This document shows, in pieces, positions 43,576 to 52,379 of a stretch of DNA of 64,000 nucleotides; the first letter of the stretch is position 1, and every line of letters begins with the position of its first letter. A program made the position numbers and the translations under genes. A model generated the notes under the pieces. It was given only the letters and a program-made list of their open reading frames with translations, ran no database searches and was not told the DNA's origin. The stretch is from Candidatus Latescibacterota bacterium (GTDB taxonomy: Bacteria > Latescibacterota > UBA2968): the NCBI GenBank assembly GCA_022823725.1, contig JAJEHL010000035.1, positions 56,295-120,294 of the forward strand. The letters are read 5' to 3'.

Positions 43576-44664
43576 CTATCCCTTCAACACCTCTCTCAAT
43601 CGCCTTGCAACAATCACATCCTCTCCCTGCTCCATCATATACGACATCACCTCTACGCCATTATCGTGGGTGAACATCTCAATGCGCGGATCGCCATCTG
43701 ACAACTGCTGCTGGACCTCCTCTGGCGCAACCGGCAACACTGTGCGATCCCAGTGAACCTCCAGAATCGGCGCCACATTAGACCGCCCGGGATCTCGCAC
43801 TTGTGTCGTCACCGACGGCAAATCCGCAACCGCACTGCCAATCACCTGCAACCATCGCTCCCACTCTGCCCACTCGGCATCGTGATCGCGCTGCACCCAC
43901 TTCTCCACCGCAGCCAGCAGTCCCATCACCTCCTCCTTACCCGCCTTCATCGCCCGCCCCAGCGAATGGTGCGGCGCGCCATTGGCAAACGCCGCCTGCA
44001 AAATATCCTTTCGCCCCAGCACCAACCCCGACGACTGGGGACCCCGCAAACACTTCCCCCCGCTATAAGCCACAACATCTGCACCCGCTTGCAAATACGC
44101 ATTGGGCACATCTGGCCGCTCTGCCGCGGCATCCACAAATACCGGCACGCCTTTGCGATGACAAATCGCCACCACATCTTCAAGCGGAATATCGCTATGA
44201 TCCGTTTGATCTCCAAAAAACGCAAACATCGCCGTGCGATCATCAATCGCCAAAGAAAGCACATCGTGATCCTCCACCTCCACCATCTCCACGCCCACCG
44301 CCCGAATCGCATGCGTATAAATGTGCAAATGTCCCGGCTGGTACAACACCCGATTCTTCATCCCCGTCGTATCGGGCAAACGCCTGATCTTATCTGGATC
44401 ATCCCCCGCCACACACGCCGACGTCACCTGCGTCAGTGCCGCCGCGCATCCATTTGTCACCAACCCCCACTCGCACTGCATCAACTCGGCAATACGCGCC
44501 CCCACCGCATCCATCAACTCATCCAAATGCACATACGCCTTCGCCGCCTCCATCATCGCCTCGCGCACCTCGGGCAACATCAGCGAACCACTGATAATCG
44601 TATATGTCCCGCGACAGTTAATCAACGGACGCACACCAATTGAACGATAAGTGGGAATAGCCAT
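43576..44664 (-). CDS. SelA-like PLP-dependent enzyme
   Basis: The 362-residue product is a fold-type I PLP enzyme close to the SelA/DgaE (D-glucosaminate-6-phosphate ammonia-lyase-like) group. It has IGVRPLINCRGTYTIISGSL, CEWGLVTNGCAAALTQVTSA (PLP phosphate pocket), VPVFVDAAAERPDV (cofactor-ring Asp) and VVAYSGGKCLRGPQSSGLVL with the Schiff-base lysine. Members act as lyases or racemases on amino or hydroxy acids. GGAGG precedes the ATG at 44664. It starts 14 bp after the Nramp-like gene, so the transporter's cargo may be its substrate. Confidence 0.82.
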   Translation of the reverse strand: MAIPTYRSIGVRPLINCRGTYTIISGSLMLPEVREAMMEAAKAYVHLDELMDAVGARIAELMQCEWGLVTNGCAAALTQVTSACVAGDDPDKIRRLPDTTGMKNRVLYQPGHLHIYTHAIRAVGVEMVEVEDHDVLSLAIDDRTAMFAFFGDQTDHSDIPLEDVVAICHRKGVPVFVDAAAERPDVPNAYLQAGADVVAYSGGKCLRGPQSSGLVLGRKDILQAAFANGAPHHSLGRAMKAGKEEVMGLLAAVEKWVQRDHDAEWAEWERWLQVIGSAVADLPSVTTQVRDPGRSNVAPILEVHWDRTVLPVAPEEVQQQLSDGDPRIEMFTHDNGVEVMSYMMEQGEDVIVARRLREVLKG

Positions 44665-44678
44665 AGTCGCCCTCCACA

Positions 44679-46088
44679 TCATGTGAAATAGCGCGTGTAC
44701 AAAATATAAATAGCCAGACCAATCATCAGGAGAAAACAGAACCACAACAACAGATCGGTCTTCAAAGACGGTTTCAGGCGTTGGTCGAGATGTCTATAGC
44801 GCAAATACAACGTCCCCCCGGCAATCAGAGGAAACTTAATTGCCCCAAACAAATGCCCTATCGTCAGCATCCAAACCGGATTTTGAAAAAAGAAATACGC
44901 CAGAGAGGTCACCAGCGGGGAAACCACTGCCCAAACGCGCAAAATGCGAACCCGGGTCTTGTAATCATTGCGCTCGATCAAACCCATCACAGACATCCCA
45001 TCGGCAAAAATGCGAACCCCACCACCCAGACCGGATATCGCCGTCGAATAGAGCACAAAAAAAGCACCCACCATAAACAACCAGAACGCCCATTCGCCAA
45101 GCGTCTGCGTGTACATATTGGAAAGCACGGGAATCGTCTCCAGACCATCGGGTTGTTTATTGAGCCGATACAACACACCCGCGCCCAGCATATAAAACGG
45201 AATCGTCGCACAAGTCAGCAACCCCAATGTCAAAAGCACATCGGTTTGCATCACCCGAATCCATCCCCTCGCGCGCTGCACCCAGGCATTAGACTGATCT
45301 GCCGGTCCCGAAAAACGCGCATAGCCCTTTTCCACACACCAATACGTATAAGCCATCTGTTCTCCCGAACCCACACCGGTACCGCCATACATCGCCAGCG
45401 CTGCCAGCAGCGCAAAAGCCGGAAAACCAAACGTCAACCCACCGCGCACCTCTTCCCACGTAATCGCATATTCGGTCAACTGCAGCAAAACTGCACAGGC
45501 AATCGTGATAAACGTAAACATAACCACCAGAACCGTCATCAACTTTTCGAGAAACCGATACGTCCCCGTCAGGATAATCACAGACGCCGTACCAGCCAGA
45601 ATAACCGTCCACCATTCCGAGCCGAGAGAAGGCAGCGCCATGTGAATCGCCTGGCCAGCCCCCCCGTAAATACCACCGCTGATCAACTGACCGGGAATAA
45701 TCCAGAGCAACCAGAAATAGATGTACCACGACACCTTCCGGCCGTTAAACGCGGGCAATTTCCCGGGCAATCGGTTAAACGCGTGCAAAAAAGGTTCGCC
45801 AGAAGCAACCGAAAAACGCGCGAGTTCCGCCTGAACAATATTCTTGCTCCAGCAACTCACCAGCACAAACCAGAGCATTGAAAACCCAACAACAGAACCC
45901 AAATTCGTCGTCAAAATAATCTCACCAGACCCCACCACAGACCCCACCAGGACCAGCCCCGGACCGAGAAACTTCAGCGTACTGCGAAGTCCTTGTGGGG
46001 GGTCCTGAACCGCCCGTGGATCCAGCGCGTAGAGATCTGGATTTTCATCTTCTCCCAATGGTCGTACAGTTTTGGATTCTTCCGGCAT
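44679..46088 (-). CDS. Nramp-family-like transporter with twin GSGE motifs
   Basis: The 469-residue product has about 11-12 membrane helices of the Nramp/LeuT type, opening LKFLGPGLVLVGSVVGSGEI (about 38-57). Nramp TM1 normally has DPGN and TM6 MPH metal-binding motifs. Here TM1 reads VVGSGEIIL and TM6 GVGSGEQMAYTYW. The metal site is thus absent and the same GSGE motif occurs in both pseudo-symmetric helices, which suggests a substrate other than divalent metal, perhaps an organic acid or amine. The ATG at 46088 follows AAGGGGGG. It opens the operon ending at 33111. Confidence 0.75.
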   Translation of the reverse strand: MPEESKTVRPLGEDENPDLYALDPRAVQDPPQGLRSTLKFLGPGLVLVGSVVGSGEIILTTNLGSVVGFSMLWFVLVSCWSKNIVQAELARFSVASGEPFLHAFNRLPGKLPAFNGRKVSWYIYFWLLWIIPGQLISGGIYGGAGQAIHMALPSLGSEWWTVILAGTASVIILTGTYRFLEKLMTVLVVMFTFITIACAVLLQLTEYAITWEEVRGGLTFGFPAFALLAALAMYGGTGVGSGEQMAYTYWCVEKGYARFSGPADQSNAWVQRARGWIRVMQTDVLLTLGLLTCATIPFYMLGAGVLYRLNKQPDGLETIPVLSNMYTQTLGEWAFWLFMVGAFFVLYSTAISGLGGGVRIFADGMSVMGLIERNDYKTRVRILRVWAVVSPLVTSLAYFFFQNPVWMLTIGHLFGAIKFPLIAGGTLYLRYRHLDQRLKPSLKTDLLLWFCFLLMIGLAIYILYTRYFT

Positions 46089-46220
46089 ATACCCCCCCTT
46101 GAAAACAAAAAGCCACCCGGTATGCACAGCGCATTTTCAGACAGTCCAGGCCATTGGCGCTACTGGCATCGTGCTGTGCGTGCGAATCTCGGGTGGTTAT
46201 TTACGTGTCGATTTGAGTAT

Positions 46221-46526
46221 TTAACGACGGCGACGCGACCTGCGGCCACCGCGGCCAGGGCGCCGACCTCCGCCTCCTTGCGTACTCGGAGGAGGCGGCC
46301 CACCTGTTCCAGTATCGCGGAATGTAATGCGCCCCCGGTTCAGGTCATAAGGAGAGGTCTCAATCGTGACGGTATCGCCCACAACAATGCGAATATTAAA
46401 ACGGCGCATTTTGCCCGACGTATAACCGAGAATCTGATGCCCCCCTTCAATCTCAACCTTATATTGCCCATCGGGCAAAATATCGACAATCGTTCCTTCC
46501 AGTACAACTTTTTCTTCTTTTGCCAT
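46221..46526 (-). CDS. infA: Translation initiation factor IF-1 with basic C-terminal tail
   Basis: The 101-residue product has a complete S1-like IF-1 (residues 1-72): MAKEEKVVLEGTIVDILPDG, GHQILGYTSGKMRRFNIRI, then GDTVTIETSPYDLNRGRITF. Bacterial IF-1 normally ends there. This one continues with GTGGPPPPSTQGGGGRRPGR and a terminal GGRRSRRRR, a roughly 28-residue Gly/Pro/Arg tail likely to bind rRNA or mRNA. Its promoter is at 46618-46646. It lies apart from any ribosomal protein operon. GGAGG precedes the ATG. Confidence 0.9.
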   Translation of the reverse strand: MAKEEKVVLEGTIVDILPDGQYKVEIEGGHQILGYTSGKMRRFNIRIVVGDTVTIETSPYDLNRGRITFRDTGTGGPPPPSTQGGGGRRPGRGGRRSRRRR

Positions 46527-46617
46527 GTAACCTCCAACTATGGGATGGATAAACTCGCCTATCTTCCTTACACAATTTGGGATGCATGCAAGTTAAAAAT
46601 AAAACTCAGGCTTCAAT

Positions 46618-46646
46618 AAGATATGAGAGAAATTTTATGTTCACAA
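46618..46646 (-). promoter_or_regulatory. Promoter of infA
   Basis: On the minus strand TTGTGA (46646-46641) and TATCTT (46623-46618) are 17 bases apart. Transcription would start near 46611, giving an 85-base leader before the IF-1 ATG; that leader contains no obvious riboswitch. Confidence 0.55.
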
Positions 46647-46696
46647 GTATTTTTGACACGCGACCAATCTCCAAATTTTGCACACGCTCGAACAAC

Positions 46697-47878
46697 TCAA
46701 AAAAGGCGATAACTCAGGGCGAAAAGAAGACTCTGTCTAAATGGCGATCCTTCTTCTTTGGAAATTTGCTCAATAGCCGTCAAGCTAATCCTGTTTTCGA
46801 TAAAAAATGTGAAACTGATATTTGAAATATGTCTAAACCTCGCATCTTGATCGCGTTCTTTGTTGATGTGGAGTGTATTGGAACTCACAAAGGCAATTCT
46901 GTTGGTAATTTCGTAGATAAAATCGACATTCTGCCGGATATTATACTCTCGCCTAAAATGGTCCCTCTTGAATGGCGTATCCAATTTGAAATCCGTGTTG
47001 ACTTGCATTCTCCAACTAATAGGTCGGGAATACCGCACATTAATGGCTAAAGCCGGAGGAGGACGATCCATGTCTTTATCCCTGGTCTGTAATTGATACT
47101 GAACCCCCGCATTGACATCCCAACCAAAAAACCGGTCGCTGATCTGCTCCTGTGTGAGTACCTCGCGCATACGCAAGATGCCGATAGGACCAATATTGCC
47201 GCCCCCAGTCACAAGACCGGTTTTGTCAATCTCGCTGCTCATGTCTTCATACCAGTAGCTCAGGTAAGTACGGTCGCCGTAGATATTGCGGTACTCAGCT
47301 TCTTTTTCGATAATTTGCCCAAGCGCGATCATCGTTTCTTTGGGCAGGAAATCGCTAATAACACCTTCTTCGAACAAAAAATCTTCAATACGCACGGCTT
47401 TGCGCAGGGCGGTGGCATTGATAAATCGACCATAACCAAGACCGAAAATGACATCACTCTGCGGACGATCAAAACCCTTGCGCATCAAAACATCGGGACT
47501 GACAAAATAGAAAAACTTATTGGTTTCCCGAAAATACTTTTGCACTTGTATATCGAGATTCATATCGTAAGTACCCGTGCGATCAGAATCTTCAAATGAA
47601 AATTGGCGAAAATATGAAGCCGAACTGAGTGCATCGATAAAATATGCAAACGGCAGGGAACTGTAGAACCTCTTGTACACAAGGCCGATTTCGCCCTGTT
47701 CGTGTATAACTTCTTTGCCCTCAGTCGTCAAATTAAAACTAAATGCATCAATGCGTAGATTATCCACCTGACTCACCGGCACTTTGTAGTCGGTGACCGA
47801 AACATTTTGCGCCTCTGCCGATGCTGTAACCAGCAGCACGACAAGCATACTTACCTTTAACAGATATTGTGTATTCAT
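46697..47878 (-). CDS. Outer-membrane beta-barrel protein, unknown function
   Basis: The 393-residue product has a signal peptide (MNTQYLLKVSMLVVLLVTAS, then AEAQ). Alternating hydrophobic strands run through the C-terminal half: INVRYSRPISWRMQVNTDFK, ITNRIAFVSSNTLHINKE and ISFTFFIENRISLTAIEQIS. It ends in SLLFALSYRLF, a typical outer-membrane insertion signal with terminal Phe. The start at 47878 has GGAGG ahead. No family was recognised. It directly follows the DUF3047 gene, and the two may form an envelope pair. Confidence 0.75.
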   Translation of the reverse strand: MNTQYLLKVSMLVVLLVTASAEAQNVSVTDYKVPVSQVDNLRIDAFSFNLTTEGKEVIHEQGEIGLVYKRFYSSLPFAYFIDALSSASYFRQFSFEDSDRTGTYDMNLDIQVQKYFRETNKFFYFVSPDVLMRKGFDRPQSDVIFGLGYGRFINATALRKAVRIEDFLFEEGVISDFLPKETMIALGQIIEKEAEYRNIYGDRTYLSYWYEDMSSEIDKTGLVTGGGNIGPIGILRMREVLTQEQISDRFFGWDVNAGVQYQLQTRDKDMDRPPPALAINVRYSRPISWRMQVNTDFKLDTPFKRDHFRREYNIRQNVDFIYEITNRIAFVSSNTLHINKERDQDARFRHISNISFTFFIENRISLTAIEQISKEEGSPFRQSLLFALSYRLF

Positions 47879-47949
47879 GGTCAGCCTCCGCGTTAGGCTA
47901 TTTGTCGGACCAACAGATTGTCCCCAGGATGAACGAGCATGACTGTTCT

Positions 47950-48915
47950 TCATTCTGTATCCTCCGGATTCATTTCAACTGTAGGCCTTGGAATAATGAA
48001 GATAATATCATCGTAATCCGCTGCGACAGTCGTCTTGGTATTATTTGAATCGGTGAGCAACCCCAAAAAATCTACCGGACGGGGATCACCACCGAACAGA
48101 CGGCGATAGTCTTGATATGCATTCACCTCTTCCCAAACCCATTTTCCCAGATCGTCTGTACCGCTGCGCAACACAATCATATGTTGTCTGCTACTCGAAA
48201 TAACCGTGCCTTTGGGAAGTGTTTCGCTCCAGATATATTTCAGTGATTTACCCGCCCCGGGATTCCAGGAACTCTTTCCAATGATCAGACGCACCGCAGC
48301 AGCACTGTCATTTTTGTCATCGTCGGTTTCATCAGACCCTTCGGGCAACTGATGTACACGCCAGCGCCAGCGCAATTTCTGGAACGAACGCAAACTGACG
48401 TTGATTTCTCTACCGCGAAACGTGAGCTTTGCTTCTCTTCCAAAATTTACGGCACTACCTTTTGTTTTCGCGGTGAGATAATGGTTATTATCTTCCTGGA
48501 CGATCCGATAGTAAACATCTGCTTTTTTTGTTTCTCTGAACAACATGCCCGATCGTCCCCCCCAAATTTTGTCGGGATAAGTATTCAAAAATTTAGGATA
48601 ATCAAATGCATCGAGAACACGGGTGGAGTCCCCCGCAGGCGTGACCCAGTGAGACGGGGGCTGTGAGGGATCTGTTATTTCAAGTGTTGTCGAAGGCTCG
48701 TGACCTGACCTGGATGAATCGGCCATTGCAGGATCAACAGCCGTAGAATCAACAGATACGGAGACAACCGGTTGGACGCCCGTAGAATCGGGACCGGCTG
48801 CAAAGCAGATGCTGTATCTAAGATCGATAACAAATACCACGAGCACGCACAGTCTGAGCGCCATATTTATCAAGTACATGCTGATAAAGTCAGTATGGGA
48901 ACGCAATCCCATCAT
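47950..48915 (-). CDS. DUF3047 family envelope protein
   Basis: The 321-residue product has an N-terminal hydrophobic segment (MALRLCVLVVFVIDLRYSIC). A low-complexity Ser/Val/Asp linker follows (residues 42-85) and then a DUF3047-like beta domain: LTAKTKGSAVNFGREAKL, LRWRWRVHQLPEGSDETDD, DDKNDSAAAVRLIIGK, LKYIWSETLPKGTVI and WVWEEVNAYQDYRRLFGG. This sandwich resembles carbohydrate-binding folds and is usually exported. The start is uncertain; the ATG at 48915 overlaps the asparaginase stop (ATGA), and internal ATGs lie nearer the hydrophobic helix. Function unknown. Confidence 0.7.
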   Translation of the reverse strand: MMGLRSHTDFISMYLINMALRLCVLVVFVIDLRYSICFAAGPDSTGVQPVVSVSVDSTAVDPAMADSSRSGHEPSTTLEITDPSQPPSHWVTPAGDSTRVLDAFDYPKFLNTYPDKIWGGRSGMLFRETKKADVYYRIVQEDNNHYLTAKTKGSAVNFGREAKLTFRGREINVSLRSFQKLRWRWRVHQLPEGSDETDDDKNDSAAAVRLIIGKSSWNPGAGKSLKYIWSETLPKGTVISSSRQHMIVLRSGTDDLGKWVWEEVNAYQDYRRLFGGDPRPVDFLGLLTDSNNTKTTVAADYDDIIFIIPRPTVEMNPEDTE

Positions 48916-49790
48916 CCAACCCCGCCGTTACCAATAAAATATCGGCTTTTGTAAAGTTGATTTTCCGCATTACTGGTGACAGCCGATAGAAATCCAGAAC
49001 GGGCTGCGGCTGCACCCCAATTGCCATATTTGTCAATGGCGATATAAGCCATCTGAAAAGGTCGCGCAGAGGGAACGCGCACAATGAGATGTTGTACAAC
49101 AGCTTCGCAGGCTTCCTGCGGCGACTTGCCCTGCCGCATGTGTTCAACAACAGCAAACGATCCGCAGGTACGAGCGATCTCCTCACCGCGTCCGGTGGCC
49201 GCGGCAGCACCTGCGTCATTATCCGCATAAAGTCCCGAACCAATAAGCGGTGAATCGCCCACGCGACCGGGCAACTTAAACGCCGCACCACTTGTAGTAC
49301 AGGCTGCCGCGAGATTTCCGCGCTGGTCAAGCGCGACCATGCCAATGGTATCGTGGACATCTGCGGGAGGACCTGTTTGCTCCCTTTTCCACTTTTCCCA
49401 GGCTTCTCGCCCATGCTCGGTAAGCATATTGCATTCTTCAAAGCCCTGTGCGCGCGCAAACTTCAGCGCGCCATTGCCCACCAGAAAAATATGATCTGTT
49501 TTCTCCATCACGCGCCGCGCCACAGCAGTGGGCGTGGCAATCTTTCTAAGCCCAGCCACCGCACCATAACCGAGGGTGCGCCCGTCAACAACCGCGGCAT
49601 CGACTTCGACCTCGCCCTCGGCATTGGGATATCCTCCGAATCCAACGCTCTTGACAGCAGGATCGCGTTCCGCCACTTCAACACCCCGCACAACGGCATC
49701 GAGCGCAGAGCCACCGCTTTTCAAAATTTCCCAGGCGGGCTGATTAGAAGCCAGACCAAACCGCCATGTGGATACAACAATGTGGGACAT
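48912..49790 (-). CDS. Type 2 asparaginase/N4-(beta-N-acetylglucosaminyl)-L-asparaginase (Ntn hydrolase)
   Basis: The 292-residue product has the glycosylasparaginase order: STWRFGLASNQPAWEILKSG, SVGFGGYPNAEGEVEVDAAV, then DVHDTIGMVALDQRGNLAAA. Its threonine in HDTIGM (about 147) is the autocatalytic nucleophile that becomes the beta-chain N-terminus. KLPGRVGDSPLIGSGLYADN binds the substrate. There is no signal peptide. It cleaves asparagine-linked sugars or isoaspartyl/asparagine side chains after self-processing. Overlap with the DUF3047 gene suggests coupled expression. Confidence 0.9.
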   Translation of the reverse strand: MSHIVVSTWRFGLASNQPAWEILKSGGSALDAVVRGVEVAERDPAVKSVGFGGYPNAEGEVEVDAAVVDGRTLGYGAVAGLRKIATPTAVARRVMEKTDHIFLVGNGALKFARAQGFEECNMLTEHGREAWEKWKREQTGPPADVHDTIGMVALDQRGNLAAACTTSGAAFKLPGRVGDSPLIGSGLYADNDAGAAAATGRGEEIARTCGSFAVVEHMRQGKSPQEACEAVVQHLIVRVPSARPFQMAYIAIDKYGNWGAAAARSGFLSAVTSNAENQLYKSRYFIGNGGVG

Positions 49791-49823
49791 CGCCTTCTTT
49801 CTATTTGAGATTTTGGACCTTTC

Positions 49824-51119
49824 CTATTCTCGCATCGCCCGGTAAATTGCATTTCGCGTACCTTCGAGATCAAAGCACTCGTACTGGTTGTCGTACATCA
49901 CACGCGACGCAATATGCATAGCCTGTGATTCGGTTAGATATCCCTCTTCTACTTCGGCCTCAAGGGTTTTATCAAGCCAGAAACGGGTTTGAAATGCGTA
50001 GGCAGCGGCACTGGTGGGCCAGCGCGTATCGCCGCCAAAAACAAAGAGCTTGTTGATGGGAGCACCGTGTATAAATCGGCGGACAAAATCGCTCGAGGCG
50101 TAGGGATTGATAGACCAGGCCCAGCACAGATCTGCCCAGACATTTTTGTAGTGCTTGGTCAGCGCGATGAGTTCATCGCTGTAGGGATAGGCAATGTGCA
50201 TAAGCACAAATCGGGCGTCGAGATATTTAGCCAAAAGCGCGCAGAGATTGCCAGCTTTGATTCGGTCAACGGGCATGCGATTGTTACCGGCATAATAGCC
50301 CGTATGGATTTTGAAAGGCAAATTGTGTTCAATAGTCAGTTCCACACCGCGTGCCCAGCACCAATCGCCAAGGCACAACCGCATGGACTCGGAAACACTG
50401 TTATTCGAGCTAAGCGTCGCGTAAAGCGCGCGTTCGACGTCGCCGCGGGCGCGCGCTTGCCAATTGAGGGTGCGATTGTACGCATGTTGGGCTTTAACCG
50501 CAATGGCACAAGGCGCGTGTTTTTCAAATATCGCCTCCATCGCCTTCTGAAGCGAATCGAGATCAACAACAGTAATACCAGTGTCTTTGGCAATAGCTTC
50601 CTGGTCTATATGCCCACTGCAAAACCCCGCCCATGAAAGATCGTAAAGAAAAAAGTCGGGACCGGATTCGTCGGGGTCACAGGGCCAGGAGGAATCATCG
50701 GTTTGAATATGATCGAGATTGGCGACTTCGCGCAACAAATTGTAGCGACCGCCGGGAGTACGCAATTCGATCAGTTTTTCCTGTGCGGGCGCGAGCACAT
50801 CGGGTGTGAGTTCGTCAAAACCATACACATCCGTAACAATGCGCCGCACGGCCTCGCCATAACCCGTATATTGCGTGGCCTCCCACGCTGCGCGAACGCC
50901 TTCAAAACGCCCGACAAGATCGGGATCTGAAGCGTCGTTGAGCCGTCTCAGTGCTTCCTGTGATGCACCAGCCGTAATGAGATCCGCAGGCACATAATTG
51001 CCAAAAAGGTCCTGTAATACGTCGGGACCATCGTCAAGCCAGTCAGGCTCCCGACGAAGATGCTCGTGCGTATCGCACAGCGCGGTTTGCTTGATATGTT
51101 CAGACAAATTGGTGGTCAT
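49824..51119 (-). CDS. Amidohydrolase-family protein (uronate isomerase-like)
   Basis: The 431-residue product is a TIM-barrel amidohydrolase with LCDTHEHLRREPDW (strand-1 HxH-type ligands, about 15-28), FKIHTGYYAGNNR and FVLMHIAYPYSDE (histidine ligands), and FVFGGDTRWPTS (strand-8 aspartate). The layout and length are those of uronate isomerase UxaC and related amidohydrolase-2 proteins. It could feed the mannonate dehydratase-like enzyme at 62833-63774, though the genes are apart. AAGGA is placed 9 bases before the ATG at 51119. Confidence 0.78.
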   Translation of the reverse strand: MTTNLSEHIKQTALCDTHEHLRREPDWLDDGPDVLQDLFGNYVPADLITAGASQEALRRLNDASDPDLVGRFEGVRAAWEATQYTGYGEAVRRIVTDVYGFDELTPDVLAPAQEKLIELRTPGGRYNLLREVANLDHIQTDDSSWPCDPDESGPDFFLYDLSWAGFCSGHIDQEAIAKDTGITVVDLDSLQKAMEAIFEKHAPCAIAVKAQHAYNRTLNWQARARGDVERALYATLSSNNSVSESMRLCLGDWCWARGVELTIEHNLPFKIHTGYYAGNNRMPVDRIKAGNLCALLAKYLDARFVLMHIAYPYSDELIALTKHYKNVWADLCWAWSINPYASSDFVRRFIHGAPINKLFVFGGDTRWPTSAAAYAFQTRFWLDKTLEAEVEEGYLTESQAMHIASRVMYDNQYECFDLEGTRNAIYRAMRE

Positions 51120-51135
51120 GTATTTATTCCTTTCA

Positions 51136-51903
51136 TTATCTCGCAACCTTCAGCCAATACCCCCCATCCACACTCAACACCGTCCCCGTAATATAGTCGG
51201 CAGCATCGGAACAGAGAAACGTAGCTGCATTGGCAATATCTTCGGGCGTCCCCAGGCGCTTCCAGGGCAGCGCAGTAGCAGCCTCGCGGATTTGTTCTTC
51301 AGTTGCATATTGACGCTCGCCGGGCGTGTCGATATACCCAGGCGTAATCACATTGGCGCGAATGCGGTGATCGGTAAGCTCATTGGCAATAGTCGCCGAC
51401 ATCTGATTGATCCCCGCCTTCGCCGAATTATAGGGCAACGAAGTAGAAAAGGGAATATTGGACAAAACAGAACTGATAAAGAGAATCGCCCCGCCATCGC
51501 CCTGTTTGACCATCTGGCGGGCACCGGCCTGAGCCATGTGGAAAGCCCCCCAAAACGTGACATCAAGCGTACGCCGCGCGCCATCCAATTCCAGATCGAG
51601 AAAAGGTTCACGCTTGCTGTAATACGCATTGGAAACCACAATATCGAGACGACCAAATCGCTCAACCGCAGCGGCGACCATCGCATCCACCGCATCGCGG
51701 TCAGACACATCTGCGCCATAGACAAGCGCGTCGGACCCCGCATCGCAAATCTCATCTGCAACATCCTCTGCCTCATCGGGATGCGTGCGATAGTTGACCA
51801 CAACCCTCGCACCTGACCGTCCCATCTGAAGGGCAATACCGCGTCCAATACCGCGTGACGCACCAGAAATAAGCGCGACCTTTCCATCCAAATTGATATT
51901 CAT
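51136..51903 (-). CDS. Short-chain dehydrogenase/reductase
   Basis: The 255-residue product has the NAD(P) motif LISGASRGIGRGIALQMG, an Arg in VVVNYRTHPDE suggesting NADP use, and the catalytic YNSAK (about 152-156) with a serine in LFISSVLSN. NVITPGYIDTPGER and the C-terminal TGTVLSVDGGYW are classic SDR features. AAGGAG precedes the ATG at 51903. Its gene starts 19 bp after the VOC gene and ends 16 bp before the amidohydrolase, so the three likely form one catabolic operon. Confidence 0.9.
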   Translation of the reverse strand: MNINLDGKVALISGASRGIGRGIALQMGRSGARVVVNYRTHPDEAEDVADEICDAGSDALVYGADVSDRDAVDAMVAAAVERFGRLDIVVSNAYYSKREPFLDLELDGARRTLDVTFWGAFHMAQAGARQMVKQGDGGAILFISSVLSNIPFSTSLPYNSAKAGINQMSATIANELTDHRIRANVITPGYIDTPGERQYATEEQIREAATALPWKRLGTPEDIANAATFLCSDAADYITGTVLSVDGGYWLKVAR

Positions 51904-51922
51904 AGAGAACTCCTTATTCAAC

Positions 51923-52342
51923 TCAATCCGCGGGCAGACCGGTACCCGGCCACTGGTCATCGCTGGACGTAATATCTACAGTGATACCATCAGGATCCTC
52001 TACTTTGAAGGCACCCTCTTCGAGCGCATCCGGAGCCAACGGCTCTTTACCGCCCAGACCATCGGAAAAAATCTCGTAACCCATCTCAGTCAAACGCCGC
52101 GCCGCAGCCTCCAGGTCGGGAACCCGAATGCCAATATGCAAATAATCCAGCATCCCGCTAACGTGCTCTGGACGAGAAGGCCCATTGTGCTGAAAAATGC
52201 GAAAATTGTGATAGCCATCGGTCAGATCAAAAGATTGACCCCGATCCTGAACGAGACGCAAACCCAGGCCATCTCGCCAGAAGCGGATGGTCTCATCGAT
52301 ATCTGTGGCGCGCACGCCAATATGAACAAGTGCAGTAGCCAT
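51923..52342 (-). CDS. VOC (glyoxalase/dioxygenase fold) protein
   Basis: The 139-residue product has two beta-alpha-beta-beta-beta units: TALVHIGVRATDIDETIRFW, DYLHIGIRVPDLEAAARRLT and KVEDPDGITVDITSSDD. His in VHIGV, His in YLHIGI and a late Glu or Asp are the expected metal ligands. VOC members include glyoxalase I, epimerases and ring-cleaving dioxygenases. AAGGAGG lies 8 bases before the ATG at 52342. The protein's exact reaction is unknown. Confidence 0.85.
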   Translation of the reverse strand: MATALVHIGVRATDIDETIRFWRDGLGLRLVQDRGQSFDLTDGYHNFRIFQHNGPSRPEHVSGMLDYLHIGIRVPDLEAAARRLTEMGYEIFSDGLGGKEPLAPDALEEGAFKVEDPDGITVDITSSDDQWPGTGLPAD

Positions 52343-52379
52343 GAGTATTCCTCCTTTTGAAGTGTAATCTGTGTATCCT

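Noticed and set aside
44781..45881. A 366-codon plus-strand frame
   Set aside because: Antisense shadow of the transporter gene; composition is Gln, Arg, His and Pro rich.
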